Shown piece by piece: positions 53,084 through 61,638 of a DNA stretch of 64,000 bases (position 1 is the first letter of the stretch; each line of letters opens with the position of its first letter). Source of the stretch: Halobellus sp. LT62 (lineage in GTDB: Archaea > Halobacteriota > Halobacteria > Halobacteriales > Haloferacaceae). A program made the translations under genes and the position numbers. Under the pieces are notes generated by a model. That model was not told the DNA's origin. It did no database searches and saw only the letters and a program-made list of their open reading frames with translations. Where the stretch lies: positions 930,001 to 994,000 of the forward strand of contig NZ_JAYEZO010000002.1 in assembly GCF_037031285.1 (NCBI RefSeq), given 5' to 3'.

Positions 53084-53575
53084 TTACGTCCCCGTCATCG
53101 ACCGCCGAAAGAACTCGGCGAACTTCTCTCGGAGCGAGGAGCCGTCGCCGAGTCGGAGGTAGTAGGCGTCGCCGCCGTCCTCGTAGTAGCCGTTGATCCG
53201 CCGGATGATCTCGAAGCCGAGGTGCTCGTAAAACGACAGCGCGCTCTCGTTCGTCGCCCGCGCGTGACAGGAGATCGATTCGTGATCTTGGAGCGCGGCG
53301 GCGACGAGTCGCTTGCCGTACCCCTCGCCGCGACGGTCGGGCGCGACGGCGAGAAAGAGAATGTATCCGTCCCGTCGAACCGACGCGAAGCCGACGAGGT
53401 CGTCGCCCTCGAAGAGCAGGTGGTCGTTCGCGCGGCGGTACGCGTCGGCGAAAAAGGCCCGTCGCTGCTTGAGGACGCTCTCGCGCTCTCGGATCCGTTC
53501 TTTGAGTTCCCACGTGTCCGCGGCGAACTCGCTGGATCCCGGGGGATCGACTCGCGTCTCGACGTTGACGCTCAC
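53084..53575 (-). CDS. GNAT-family N-acetyltransferase
   Basis: A 163-residue GNAT enzyme. I start at the GTG of MSVNVETRVD because the TATA-like box lies 23-31 nt before it; the upstream GTG at 53593 would be only about 5 nt from that box. The acetyl-CoA loop is FLAVAPDRRGEGYGKRLV (near residue 78), and the C-terminal part has NESALSFYEHLGFEIIRRI. The substrate (amino group of a small molecule or protein) is unknown. Confidence 0.9.
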   Translation of the reverse strand: MSVNVETRVDPPGSSEFAADTWELKERIRERESVLKQRRAFFADAYRRANDHLLFEGDDLVGFASVRRDGYILFLAVAPDRRGEGYGKRLVAAALQDHESISCHARATNESALSFYEHLGFEIIRRINGYYEDGGDAYYLRLGDGSSLREKFAEFFRRSMTGT

Positions 53576-53597
53576 AGGTATCGATAGAACCACGACC

Positions 53598-53606
53598 GAT
53601 ATAATT
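53598..53606 (-). promoter_or_regulatory. TATA-like box deciding the GNAT start
   Basis: On the minus strand AATTATATC. The distance to the GTG at 53575 fits a leaderless transcript, while the GTG at 53593 is too close to be transcribed from it. Confidence 0.55.
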
Positions 53607-53665
53607 CCACCGTCGAATCGCGAATCTGCCGACTCGTTCGTCTCAGCCCCCCGCGAGGGTCGAGC

Positions 53666-54145
53666 TCAGACGAACACGATCAACAGGAGCACGACCAGCA
53701 CCGACCCGGTCAGGATCACCTGCACAACCGACGAGGCGAGCACGCCGACCGTCGTGTACAGTGCGACGCGCAGCCCCCGTTCGGTGTCCGCGTGCTGGGC
53801 GAACTCGACGGCGAAGACGGCAACCGCGATCCCGACGAGAAAGCCGATCGGTCCGGCGACGAGGAGGAGTACGAGCCCGACGACGACGGCGACGCCGGTG
53901 GTCACCAGCGACGCCCCGCCCGCCCGGGCCGCAATTGCGCCGCCGACGTAGTCGACCGTCATCGTCAGGACGCCGACGCCGACGAGCACGGCGACGACGA
54001 GCGCCGAGGGCTCGACGAAGCCCGTCGACCACCAGTAGCCGACGACGCCGACGACGGAGAGCAGCCCGCCGGGAACGAGCGGCAGCACCGATCCCGCGAC
54101 GCCGGCGGCGACGACCGCGAGAAAGAGCCAACTGAGCGGTTCCAT
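53666..54145 (-). CDS. DUF456-type membrane protein
   Basis: A 159-residue membrane protein with four or five helices rich in Gly, Ala and Val. The early VLPLVPGGLLSVVGVVGYWW (residues 20-39), TVDYVGGAIAARAGGAS (near 63) and GPIGFLVGIAVAVFAVEF (near 98) match the DUF456 pattern. Function unknown; glycine-zipper packing is likely. Monocistronic, 83 bp upstream of the tmcA stop on the same strand. Confidence 0.85.
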   Translation of the reverse strand: MEPLSWLFLAVVAAGVAGSVLPLVPGGLLSVVGVVGYWWSTGFVEPSALVVAVLVGVGVLTMTVDYVGGAIAARAGGASLVTTGVAVVVGLVLLLVAGPIGFLVGIAVAVFAVEFAQHADTERGLRVALYTTVGVLASSVVQVILTGSVLVVLLLIVFV

Positions 54146-54228
54146 ACCCGAGAGAAGTCATCGACGGTGATGAGCGCTGTGCTCCCGATCGCGCCGCTGA
54201 CGCTGGTCGCTACTCCTGACGCCGGGCG

Positions 54229-56544
54229 CTACTCCCGATCGAACCGCGCGCGCTCAGCCGCGGTAATCTCGTTGTCGCCGTACCGATCGAGGAGCGTCGC
54301 GTACGCCGCGCCGAGATCGCGCAGGCACTCCCGCGTCGAGGCGTAGCCCAGTTCGTCGGCGACGGTCTCTTGCGGCCGCGCCTGCAGCACTTTCCCGACG
54401 AGGAGTCGCTCCTGTCGGTCGGATAGTTGTGCGGTCGACTCGTCGTCGTCGCCGGCGGCGTCGGCGTCACCGTCAGCCTCGTCGACTCCCGCAGTCGCAT
54501 CACCACCGAGCAGCGCGGTCAGCGCGAGCCGGCGAAAGGCCCCCGGCGCGGTCGCGTACTGACCGGGGCCGTCGGCGACACCGACGACGACGCGCCATTC
54601 GTAGTCCGACAGCGCGGGCGTGAGCGACGCGGGACACGCCGCGAGCACACCGCGCACGATGTCAGGGTCGGCGTCGCGAAGTTGATCGGCGAGCACGTCG
54701 CCGATCCGGTCGCGAAGCAGCCGCGCGTGTCGCTCGCGAAGCTCCTCGCCCGTCTCCGAGAGCGGGCACAGCATCACCGCCGAGTACTCGCCGCTGGACT
54801 CGTTTCGCGTCGTCGAGAGGTGCACCGTTCCGTAGCCGTTGTCGGCCCAGAACTCCAGTAGGTCGGGCGTCGCGCCGTAGCCCGTGCCGAGGTAGTCCGC
54901 GTCGCCGTCGAACTCCGCGCGAATTTCCGAGAGGAGTGTCGAGCCGAGCCCCCGCGTTCGGACCGCGTGATGGGTCGCGATGCGCACCACCCGGTAGCCG
55001 AGCGGCGTCCCGGCGTCCTCGTCGCGGAGTTGACTCGTCAGCACGTCGGGTATCATGTGTCCGCGGATCCGCGAGCCCTCGTACACCGATCTCCGCGTCT
55101 CCGCGTCGAGGTCGCCCTCGCGCGCCAAGAGCGCGACGCTCACCACTCGTCCGTCGTGTTCGAGGACGCGCACGCGGAAGTTCGGGGCGTCGAGGAGGCG
55201 CGCCAGATCGTTCGGCTCCGTCCGATAGTGCGCGAACACGAGAAGGCCGAAGGTCGCCCGCAACAGGTGCTCGTCCGCCGCGAAATCCTCCGGTGAGAGC
55301 GCCCGATACTCGACGGTCGACGGCGACGCGTCGGCGACGAGGTCGTCGACGGGCGGGCGCGCGTCGAGAAGCAGCGCCCGGAACGCCCACGACTCGATCG
55401 GATCGCCCGGCGCGTAGCGGATCGGCTCCGAGAGCGTCACGTCGGTCACGTCGTGGTCGGACGCCGCCAACTGACCGCGGAACCGGACGGAGAACCCCCG
55501 TCCCGTGCCCTCGTAGCCGTGGACCGTCGTGAAAAAGCCGACCGCCGGGGCGTCGAGCAGCGACGAGAGCAGCCGGACGGGTATCGCTGCGGCCTCGTCG
55601 ACGAGGACGACATCCGGATCGTCGGGGAGGTCGGCCGCCGCCGCGGGTGACTCGAATCGGATGCGACCGCCTGCGGCGGTCTGCAGCGCGTCGATAGAGC
55701 CGGAGCCGTCCTCGATCTCCGCCAGCAACTCGCGAGCCCGGGCGAAGAGATCGTCGGCGTTACGCCGGTCCGGGGCGGTGACGAGGACGTCACGACCGAC
55801 CGCCGCCAGCGACGCGGCCGCCAGTCCGGCCGCGCTCGACTTCCCGCGCCCCCGGTCGGCCTCGACGACCACCGCGTTTTCGATTTCGGCCCCCTCTCGT
55901 TGGAGCGCTTCGAGCGCGGAGAGCGCGCGGGACTGATCCGCAGTCAGGCAGGCGGCGTACGCCTCGCCCGGGAAGCGGCGACGCTCGGTGGGAGGAACGA
56001 CGGGGTTCGAGCGACGGCTCGCGGCGTCGTCGGCCTCACCGCGGCGTTCGACCCGTCCCTCGTCGACGTCGACGATCGCGACGCCCGGGTGATCGAGGAG
56101 TGTCTCGCGGAGCCGCTCGCGGAACCGCCCGCCGACATCGCTGACGTCGTACGGCGAGACGGCGAGCGAGGACTCGAAGGAGCCGGCTCGGTCGGGCCAC
56201 GAGTTTAATGACGGCGTCAGGAGGATCAACAGCCCGCCGCCGTCGACGCTCCCGACGAGTCGGCCGAGCACGTTGGGCGAGAAGTCCTCGTGGGCGTCGC
56301 AGATGACGGCCGAGCGGGTCGTTCCCAAGAGCGTTCGCGCCTGCTTGGGATCGACGCGGTCGAACCGGAACCCCTCCCGCGTCGTGACGATCGTCGTCTC
56401 CGCGTCGGGGATCGACGCGCCCTCGATCGCGTCGTAGGCGGCGTCGATGCCGCGGTCGCGGTCGCCCGCGAGGACGAGCAGGCGTCTGTGGTTCGTCCGC
56501 TGCCCCGCCGCGCGGAGCTTCGCAGCGAGGACGGCCACGTTCAT
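54229..56544 (-). CDS. tmcA: tRNA(Met)/RNA cytidine acetyltransferase
   Basis: A 771-residue fused enzyme that makes N4-acetylcytidine in RNA using acetyl-CoA and ATP. I start at MNVAVLAAKLRAAGQRTNH; upstream codons are Arg/Cys-rich and unlike the family. Domains: DUF1726 (residues 1-180), RecA-like helicase domain with VVEADRGRGKSSAAG (Walker A, near 253) and VVLVDEAAAIP (Walker B, near 340), GNAT domain with GLGSTLLSEIRAEF (near 520), and a C-terminal tRNA-binding domain interrupted by an acidic insert (near 700). Confidence 0.95.
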   Translation of the reverse strand: MNVAVLAAKLRAAGQRTNHRRLLVLAGDRDRGIDAAYDAIEGASIPDAETTIVTTREGFRFDRVDPKQARTLLGTTRSAVICDAHEDFSPNVLGRLVGSVDGGGLLILLTPSLNSWPDRAGSFESSLAVSPYDVSDVGGRFRERLRETLLDHPGVAIVDVDEGRVERRGEADDAASRRSNPVVPPTERRRFPGEAYAACLTADQSRALSALEALQREGAEIENAVVVEADRGRGKSSAAGLAAASLAAVGRDVLVTAPDRRNADDLFARARELLAEIEDGSGSIDALQTAAGGRIRFESPAAAADLPDDPDVVLVDEAAAIPVRLLSSLLDAPAVGFFTTVHGYEGTGRGFSVRFRGQLAASDHDVTDVTLSEPIRYAPGDPIESWAFRALLLDARPPVDDLVADASPSTVEYRALSPEDFAADEHLLRATFGLLVFAHYRTEPNDLARLLDAPNFRVRVLEHDGRVVSVALLAREGDLDAETRRSVYEGSRIRGHMIPDVLTSQLRDEDAGTPLGYRVVRIATHHAVRTRGLGSTLLSEIRAEFDGDADYLGTGYGATPDLLEFWADNGYGTVHLSTTRNESSGEYSAVMLCPLSETGEELRERHARLLRDRIGDVLADQLRDADPDIVRGVLAACPASLTPALSDYEWRVVVGVADGPGQYATAPGAFRRLALTALLGGDATAGVDEADGDADAAGDDDESTAQLSDRQERLLVGKVLQARPQETVADELGYASTRECLRDLGAAYATLLDRYGDNEITAAERARFDRE

Positions 56545-56670
56545 ACCCCGGAGTGGGGGGCGGCAGGTAAGGAAATTGCGTTCGCGGGCCGTCGCTCGGG
56601 CCCGGGGGAAGTAGTCGCGCGAATATGACGCGTGTGTCGTCGTGCCACGGCACGACGCCATTGAAAGCGC

Positions 56671-56680
56671 TTTTATGGGA
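56671..56680 (+). promoter_or_regulatory. TATA-like box of the rpl7ae operon
   Basis: TTTTATGGGA in a GC-rich setting predicts a start of transcription near 56700, about 93 nt before the rpl7ae ATG, making this operon leadered. Confidence 0.55.
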
Positions 56681-56704
56681 TCCGAAGCAACCGACGTGTA
56701 CAGC

Positions 56705-56761
56705 CTGCCCGGGGTTGATGATACTCCCCGCCGTCAGGGAAACCACACACCGGCGGGGCAG
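56705..56761 (+). promoter_or_regulatory. Candidate L7Ae-binding leader, three-way junction
   Basis: Three stems share one junction. CTGCCC (56705-56710) pairs GGGCAG (56756-56761). GGGG (56711-56714) pairs CCCC (56726-56729) around a loop holding UGAUGA (56716-56721). GCCG (56730-56733) pairs CGGC (56751-56754). A rival fold pairs CCCCGCCG (56726-56733) with CGGCGGGG (56751-56758). UGAUGA is the box C sequence bound by L7Ae in k-turns. Autoregulation is inferred; a matching box D is not obvious. Confidence 0.4.
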
Positions 56762-56776
56762 TCGAGCCCGCGAGCA

Positions 56777-56786
56777 GGAGAGGTGA
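56777..56786 (+). promoter_or_regulatory. Strong Shine-Dalgarno of rpl7ae
   Basis: GGAGAGGTGA ends 6 nt before the ATG. Such a site is unusual in this window, where most starts are leaderless, and agrees with a leadered mRNA. Confidence 0.6.
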
Positions 56787-56792
56787 ACAACA

Positions 56793-57155
56793 ATGCCAGT
56801 CTACGTAGAATTCGACGTCCCAGCCGACCTCGCAGAGGATGCCCTCGAGGCCCTCGAGGTCGCACGAGACACAGGAACCGTAAAGAAAGGAACCAACGAG
56901 ACGACCAAAGCCGTTGAGCGCGGCACCGCCGATCTCGTCTTCGTCGCCGAGGACGTCTCGCCCGAAGAGATCGTGATGCACCTGCCCGAACTCGCCGACG
57001 AGAAGGGCATCCCGTACGTCTTCATCGAGACGCAGGACGAAGTCGGTCAGGCCGCGGGCCTCGAAGTCGGCTCGGCCGCCGCCGCCATCGTCGATGCCGG
57101 CGACTCGGAGGACGAGGTCGAAGACATCGCCGCGAAGCTCGAGGAACTGCGGTAA
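56793..57155 (+). CDS. rpl7ae: Ribosomal protein L7Ae
   Basis: A 120-residue RNA-binding protein of the large subunit that also binds k-turns in box C/D and H/ACA RNAs and RNase P. The recognition region is [25 protein letters not shown] (residues 31-55), followed by [19 protein letters not shown]. It heads the operon rpl7ae-rps28e-rpl24e-ndk with gaps of 6, 3 and -4 bp. Its leader may be its own binding target. Confidence 0.97.
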   Translation: MPVYVEFDVPADLAEDALEALEVARDTGTVKKGTNETTKAVERGTADLVFVAEDVSPEEIVMHLPELADEKGIPYVFIETQDEVGQAAGLEVGSAAAAIVDAGDSEDEVEDIAAKLEELR

Positions 57156-57161
57156 CCGACG

Positions 57162-57386
57162 ATGAGCGCAGAAGAGACCGCCAGCGACTCGACGTCCGCG
57201 GAGGTCATCGAGATCGTTGGCAAGACAGGGATGCACGGCGAGGCCATGCAGGTCAAATGCCGCATCCGCGAGGGCTCGAACCAGGGCCGCATCATCACAC
57301 GGAACGTCCTGGGCCCCGTCCGCGAGGGCGACATCCTCCAGCTCCGCGAGACGCAGCGGGACGCCGACTCCATCGGAGGTCGATAA
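57162..57386 (+). CDS. rps28e: Ribosomal protein S28e
   Basis: A 74-residue small-subunit protein. The OB-fold core is [21 protein letters not shown] (residues 16-36), then [22 protein letters not shown], and the conserved tail [13 protein letters not shown]. An N-terminal Ser/Glu/Asp head (about 15 residues) is haloarchaeal. It is second in the L7Ae operon. Confidence 0.97.
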   Translation: MSAEETASDSTSAEVIEIVGKTGMHGEAMQVKCRIREGSNQGRIITRNVLGPVREGDILQLRETQRDADSIGGR

Positions 57387-57389
57387 CCT

Positions 57390-57578
57390 ATGGTCGAAAC
57401 GCGCACGTGCGATTACACCGGCGAGGAGATCGAACCGGGTACGGGAACGATGCTCGTGAAAAACGACGGCACGATCCTCCACTTCAAGGACTCGAAAGCC
57501 GAGAAGAACTACCGCCTCGGCCGCGAGCCCCGCGATCTGGAGTGGACCGAAGCCGGCCGCGAGGACAAGGGCGAATGA
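57390..57578 (+). CDS. rpl24e: Ribosomal protein L24e lacking most zinc ligands
   Basis: A 62-residue L24e. It aligns through [21 protein letters not shown] and [15 protein letters not shown]. In zinc-binding haloarchaeal L24e the pattern is CDYCG and FCSxKCE; here the second, third and fourth cysteines are Thr, Lys/Asp and Ala (CDYTG, FKDSKAE). Only Cys7 remains, so it cannot hold zinc as usual. Its stop overlaps the ndk ATG (ATGA, 57575-57578). Confidence 0.96.
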   Translation: MVETRTCDYTGEEIEPGTGTMLVKNDGTILHFKDSKAEKNYRLGREPRDLEWTEAGREDKGE

Positions 57579-58054
57579 CCCACCACGACGAGCGAACCTT
57601 CGTGATGGTCAAGCCCGACGGCGTCCAACGCGGCCTCATCGGCGAGATCGTCTCCCGATTCGAGGAGCGCGGCCTGAAGCTCGTCGGCGGGAAGTTCATT
57701 CAGATCGACGAAGAACTCGCCCACGAGCACTACGGCGAACACGCCGATAAGCCGTTCTTCGACGGCCTCGTCGACTTTATCACCTCGGGCCCGGTCTTCG
57801 CGATGGTCTGGGAGGGCGCTGACGCGACCCGTCAGGTCCGCTCGATGGTCGGCGAGACCGACCCCGCCGAGTCCGCGCCGGGGACGATCCGCGGCGACTT
57901 CGGGCTCGACCTCGGTCGCAACGTGATCCACGCCTCCGACCACGAGGACGAGGGCGCGAACGAGCGCGAGATCGGACTGTTCTTCGACGACGAGGAACTG
58001 CTCGATTACGAGCGCATCGACGCGCCGTGGCTGTACGAAGACGAAGATCACTGA
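57575..58054 (+). CDS. ndk: Nucleoside-diphosphate kinase
   Basis: A 159-residue kinase that transfers the gamma-phosphate between nucleoside triphosphates and diphosphates. It has [20 protein letters not shown] (residues 11-30), an insertion typical of halophiles in the middle, and the active-site His in GRNVIHASD (near residue 124). It is last in the ribosomal-protein operon, translationally coupled to rpl24e by ATGA. Confidence 0.97.
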   Translation: MTHHDERTFVMVKPDGVQRGLIGEIVSRFEERGLKLVGGKFIQIDEELAHEHYGEHADKPFFDGLVDFITSGPVFAMVWEGADATRQVRSMVGETDPAESAPGTIRGDFGLDLGRNVIHASDHEDEGANEREIGLFFDDEELLDYERIDAPWLYEDEDH

Positions 58055-58086
58055 TTCTTCTCGACCGGGGATTCCGAGCGGCCCCG

Positions 58087-58719
58087 TTACCGCGCTTCGA
58101 TTGTGACTGACACGTCGTCGACGTAGTGCGCCGCGTTGGCCTCCCAGACGACGGCCGTGCCGATCGCCAAGTGGAGCGTGTCGGTCGAAAGCGTCGGCGT
58201 CGTCCACTCGAACGCGTACTCTCGCCAGCCGTCTGCGAGCCACAGCGGCTCTCGAAGCCCGCCGTACGGCGTCTCGCCGAGAGCTGTCGTGTTGACGCCC
58301 GGCTGCGGGAAGTCCTCCTCCGTCTCGGGTGGCTCGGCTCCGAGTCTCATCACTGCGTTGCGGATCGTGTTGAACGACTCGGACTCGCTCCAGAACTGCG
58401 CCCGGACGTCGATCCGATACCGTCGGTCCGCCTCGACGGAGATCGGATGGACGCCCCACGTCACGCCGTCGTCGTACGATCCCTCGTTCCAGATCCGCAG
58501 CGACCGCTCACCCTCGACCGCCTCCGCGTCCGAAACGCCGAGTTCCCACGCGAAGTCGTCGATGTCGACCTCCGGTCCGATCGCCGCGTCGGCCTCCCAC
58601 TCGCCGAGTTCGTCTTCGAACCCCTCGGTGAACGCCGGCCCCTTGGTCCGCCCGGTGCATCCGGCGACGCCGGCGAATCCGGTTCCGATGCCCGCCCGAA
58701 GCACGTCTCGACGTTTCAT
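58087..58719 (-). CDS. Predicted Tat-exported lipoprotein
   Basis: A 210-residue protein with a Tat-type lipoprotein signal: MKRRDVLRAGIGTGFAGVAGC, with the twin Arg at 3-4 and the lipobox cysteine at residue 21. The rest is a beta-rich carbohydrate-binding-like jelly roll (GEWEADAAIGPEVD, GERSLRIWNEGSYDDGV, WREYAFEWTTP, HYVDDVSVTIEA). No catalytic motif seen. It is convergent with ndk and anchored outside the cell. Confidence 0.83.
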   Translation of the reverse strand: MKRRDVLRAGIGTGFAGVAGCTGRTKGPAFTEGFEDELGEWEADAAIGPEVDIDDFAWELGVSDAEAVEGERSLRIWNEGSYDDGVTWGVHPISVEADRRYRIDVRAQFWSESESFNTIRNAVMRLGAEPPETEEDFPQPGVNTTALGETPYGGLREPLWLADGWREYAFEWTTPTLSTDTLHLAIGTAVVWEANAAHYVDDVSVTIEAR

Positions 58720-58846
58720 ACCGCCGAACCGTCCTCCACTGGTATAACCGCTGGGTCCGATCCGGGAACGCGCGCTGGAAAATCCGTCCGTCGGTCGCCG
58801 GGCAACGATGCCGACGTCCCCACTGAGCCGATCGGCAGGGAGAGCG

Positions 58847-59914
58847 TCAGTCGTCGGACGGAAGCGCGACGTCGATCTCGTCGGCGTCGAGATCCGCCTC
58901 GACCTCCCGCGCCGCGGTCACCATGTTCGAGATCTTCTCGTAGGCGACTTCGCGCGGCAACAGTTTCACCCCGCAGTCCGGGGAGACGCTGAGCCGATCG
59001 GGCGAGACCACCTTCAACCCCTCCTCGATGTTCGATTTGATCTCCGCGACGGACTCGACCTCCGGGGTGTGGACGTCGACGACACCGAGTGCGAGATCCG
59101 GCTCGAAGGCGTGTTCGCGGAACACGTCGATCTGCTGGTAGCCGTCGTTGCAGAGTTCGATGTCGAACTCGTCGATCGGGAAGTCGTTGATCGCCGGGTA
59201 CAGCTTCGAGTAGTCGCCGTAGCAGACGTGCAGACAGACGCGGACGTCCTCGGGGACGCCGTCGACGATGCGTTCGAGGCATTCGCCGACGATCGCGTGG
59301 TCCTCGGGCGTCGTCGCGAGCGCGGGCTCGTCGAGTTGGACGTACCGCGCGCCCGCGTCGATGAGTCGATGGACCTCCTCGTTGACGAGGTCGGCGAGGT
59401 CGTACGCGAGCGCGGCCTCGGTGTCGTAGGCCTCGTTGAACGCCCACCGCGCCAACGTGTACGGACCGGTGATCGGCACTTTGACCGGCCTGCTCGCGAC
59501 GCTCGCGGTGAACTCGAACTCCTCGACCAACCACGGTTCGTCGTACTCGACCTCGGAGACGACCGAGGGCTTGTCGAAGTAGTTGTGTCCCCACACTTTC
59601 ACCGGCCCGTTGAACTCGTAGCCGGGGATCCGGTGGGCGAAGTACTCGACCATCTCGTCGCGGCGCATCTCGCCGTCGACGACGGTGTCCAACCCGGCGC
59701 GCTCGTGCTCGTGGGTGATGACCCGTGCGGCGTCGTCTTGGGCCTCCGCGAACGCCCGCTCGTCGAAGCCGGAGTCGGGGTCGTCGGCGAGCTTCTTCGC
59801 CCGGTTGAGCCACGCGGGCTTCGGGTAGCTTCCGACGACCGTCGTCAAGAGGAAGTGCTCGGCGTCGTGGTCGGCGGGGCGGAACTGCTCGCGGTTCGAT
59901 GGGTTTCGGACCAT
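58847..59914 (-). CDS. metE: Methionine synthase, MetE catalytic-domain protein
   Basis: A 355-residue protein corresponding to the C-terminal, zinc-binding half of cobalamin-independent methionine synthase. The start is MVRNPSNREQF. Zinc ligands: CLHVCYGDY (His-x-Cys, near residue 230), Glu in FDIELCNDGY (near 255) and Cys in SVSPDCGVKLLP (near 322). VQLDEPALATT (near 190) binds homocysteine. Its ATG overlaps the stop of the companion gene by one base (TGATG). The methyl donor in haloarchaea is not settled. Confidence 0.9.
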   Translation of the reverse strand: MVRNPSNREQFRPADHDAEHFLLTTVVGSYPKPAWLNRAKKLADDPDSGFDERAFAEAQDDAARVITHEHERAGLDTVVDGEMRRDEMVEYFAHRIPGYEFNGPVKVWGHNYFDKPSVVSEVEYDEPWLVEEFEFTASVASRPVKVPITGPYTLARWAFNEAYDTEAALAYDLADLVNEEVHRLIDAGARYVQLDEPALATTPEDHAIVGECLERIVDGVPEDVRVCLHVCYGDYSKLYPAINDFPIDEFDIELCNDGYQQIDVFREHAFEPDLALGVVDVHTPEVESVAEIKSNIEEGLKVVSPDRLSVSPDCGVKLLPREVAYEKISNMVTAAREVEADLDADEIDVALPSDD

Positions 59915-60921
59915 CAGACGCTCACCTCGCGTTCGAGGTCGGCCGCCGCGGCGAGGGCGGCCAGCTTCTCGCGATAGCTGTTCACCGGGAGGTAGAACAG
60001 TTCGGTGTTGGTGCTCACGTACGCGTTCTCGAAGTCGGCCATCGGCACTTGGTCGATGAACCACTCGACGCGTTCGCGCAGCGTCTCGGCCGACTCGACG
60101 AGCGTGTTCTGCCCGTCGGCGACGCCGAGTGCGACGTCGTCTGTGATTCCGTACTCGACGGCGTTGTACACGCTCTGCTCGCGGTCGTCGGCCACGAGAT
60201 CGAGACCGAGGGCGTCGACAGCGGCGTCCATCAGGTGTGCGTAGGTCTTCTCATCGAGCGCGCCGAAATAGGTGTGCGCGACGACGGCGGAATCGGTCGC
60301 GTCGGCGACGGTGCTGATCGCCTCCGGAACGGCGTCGGCGAGGTCGTCGTCGGGCGGCGATTCGACGAGCGAGGGCTCCAAGAGAAACAGCGTCTCGTGC
60401 GCCGGGAACGACTCGACCTCGCTCGCGAGAAAGTCCGCGATCGCCGAGAGGAATTCCCGGTCGTCGCCGTAGTGCGCGTCGGTCGCGAGGTCGGCGAGCG
60501 AGTACGGACCGGGGAGGACCGCCTGCAGGGGTGCGTCGTCGATCACCTCCGCGGCGGCCGTCAGTTCGGCTGCGACGTCGCCGGAGTGAGTCAACTCGCC
60601 GACGACGCGGGGGTTGCGATAGAAGTTGTTGTTGTCGTAGTAGCGAGCGATCCCGCCCGTCTCGACGCGGTCGTGAACCGTCAGCGGGTGGGCGAGCATA
60701 TCGTCCCAGCGGAGTTGTCCCTCGACGACCCGATCGAGACCGGCGTCGAACTGCTCGTCGACGGCCTCCGCGCGGGCCCGCTCGTACGTCGACACGACGG
60801 CGCTGGACTCCGATCCCGAGATCAGATCCGCCTTCTGGCGGCCCTTCAGGTCCGCGAGGTCCGATTTCGCCCAGTCCGGAAGCGGGAACAGCCCCGGCGT
60901 CGTCGCGACGAGTTCAATCAT
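59914..60921 (-). CDS. MetE N-terminal-domain-like partner protein
   Basis: A 335-residue TIM-barrel protein of the MetE family that has lost the zinc site: where the catalytic protein has HVC, this one reads VVAHTYFG. The conserved PGPYSLADLA (near 133), FLLEPSLVES (near 185) and STNTELFYLPVNSY (near 302) remain. It probably supplies the folate-binding or structural half missing from the neighbouring catalytic protein, so together they equal a split MetE. It is first in the two-gene operon. A TATA-like box lies 26 nt upstream. Confidence 0.85.
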   Translation of the reverse strand: MIELVATTPGLFPLPDWAKSDLADLKGRQKADLISGSESSAVVSTYERARAEAVDEQFDAGLDRVVEGQLRWDDMLAHPLTVHDRVETGGIARYYDNNNFYRNPRVVGELTHSGDVAAELTAAAEVIDDAPLQAVLPGPYSLADLATDAHYGDDREFLSAIADFLASEVESFPAHETLFLLEPSLVESPPDDDLADAVPEAISTVADATDSAVVAHTYFGALDEKTYAHLMDAAVDALGLDLVADDREQSVYNAVEYGITDDVALGVADGQNTLVESAETLRERVEWFIDQVPMADFENAYVSTNTELFYLPVNSYREKLAALAAAADLEREVSV

Positions 60922-60946
60922 CGGGGTTCGCTACGAAATGCCGCTG

Positions 60947-60958
60947 CTTAATATTTGC
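60947..60958 (-). promoter_or_regulatory. TATA-like box of the split metE operon
   Basis: On the minus strand GCAAATATTAAG is 26-37 nt before the ATG at 60921, as for a leaderless mRNA. I see no SAM-riboswitch-like structure. Confidence 0.5.
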
Positions 60959-61011
60959 TAAAGTGTATTATTCGTTCCAGTTATTTTCCGGCGAGCGGAG
61001 GAGGACCGCTA

Positions 61012-61638
61012 TCAGTCGTCGTCAGCGGCGGTCAGCGCGAGCACCGAGAGCGTCTCGAAGGGATAGGATTCCTCGACGACGACCTCGTGGTCGAAACCGC
61101 ACGCCTCGGCGTGAGCGAGGACTTCTTCGTACCCGGTCAGCGAACTCACGAGCAGCAGCGCGACCCCGTTCGGCGCGAGCGCGCGGCCGACCGTTTCGAG
61201 GAACGGCTCGATCAGTTCGCGACCCGACTCCCCGCCCGACAGCGCCCGCTCCATCCAGTCGTCCCACTCGCGTTCGGGGTCGGTGGGGAGATACGGCGGG
61301 TTGAACGCCACGGTGTCGAACGCGCCGTCGACGAACGGTGAGAGGAGGTCCGCGCGAACGACATCGAAGCGCGCCTCTCCGGCCTCACCGCTCAGCGCGC
61401 GTTCCCGAGCGGCCAGACAGGCATGGGGGTTGACGTCGCTGGCGACGACTGAGGTCACCGTCTCGACGTCTGCGGCCCGTGCGGCGACCCACCCCGAACC
61501 GGTGCCGACTTCCAAGAGCCGCCCTCGACCCACGGCTTCGACCGCCGCGGCGAGGAGCCGAGAATCCTCCGCGGGTTGATACACGGTCGTCTCGACGTCG
61601 CGGCGCGCGGCCAGCGTTCTCTTCGTCTCCTCGCTCAC
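61012..61638 (-). CDS. HemK2/Mtq2-type methyltransferase
   Basis: A 208-residue SAM methyltransferase of the archaeal release-factor/ribosomal-protein glutamine type. Motif I is LEVGTGSGWVAARAA (residues 42-56), and the substrate-amide motif is FNPPYLP (near 112). The last strands carry VALLLVSSL. Eukaryotic Mtq2 methylates the Gln of the eRF1 GGQ motif. Here it overlaps the MscS stop by ATGA (61635-61638) and is downstream of it. Confidence 0.93.
   Translation of the reverse strand: MSEETKRTLAARRDVETTVYQPAEDSRLLAAAVEAVGRGRLLEVGTGSGWVAARAADVETVTSVVASDVNPHACLAARERALSGEAGEARFDVVRADLLSPFVDGAFDTVAFNPPYLPTDPEREWDDWMERALSGGESGRELIEPFLETVGRALAPNGVALLLVSSLTGYEEVLAHAEACGFDHEVVVEESYPFETLSVLALTAADDD

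Noticed and set aside
60922-61011. SAM riboswitch or other leader before the split metE genes
   Set aside because: The TATA-like box leaves no room for a leader and no stable structure is seen.
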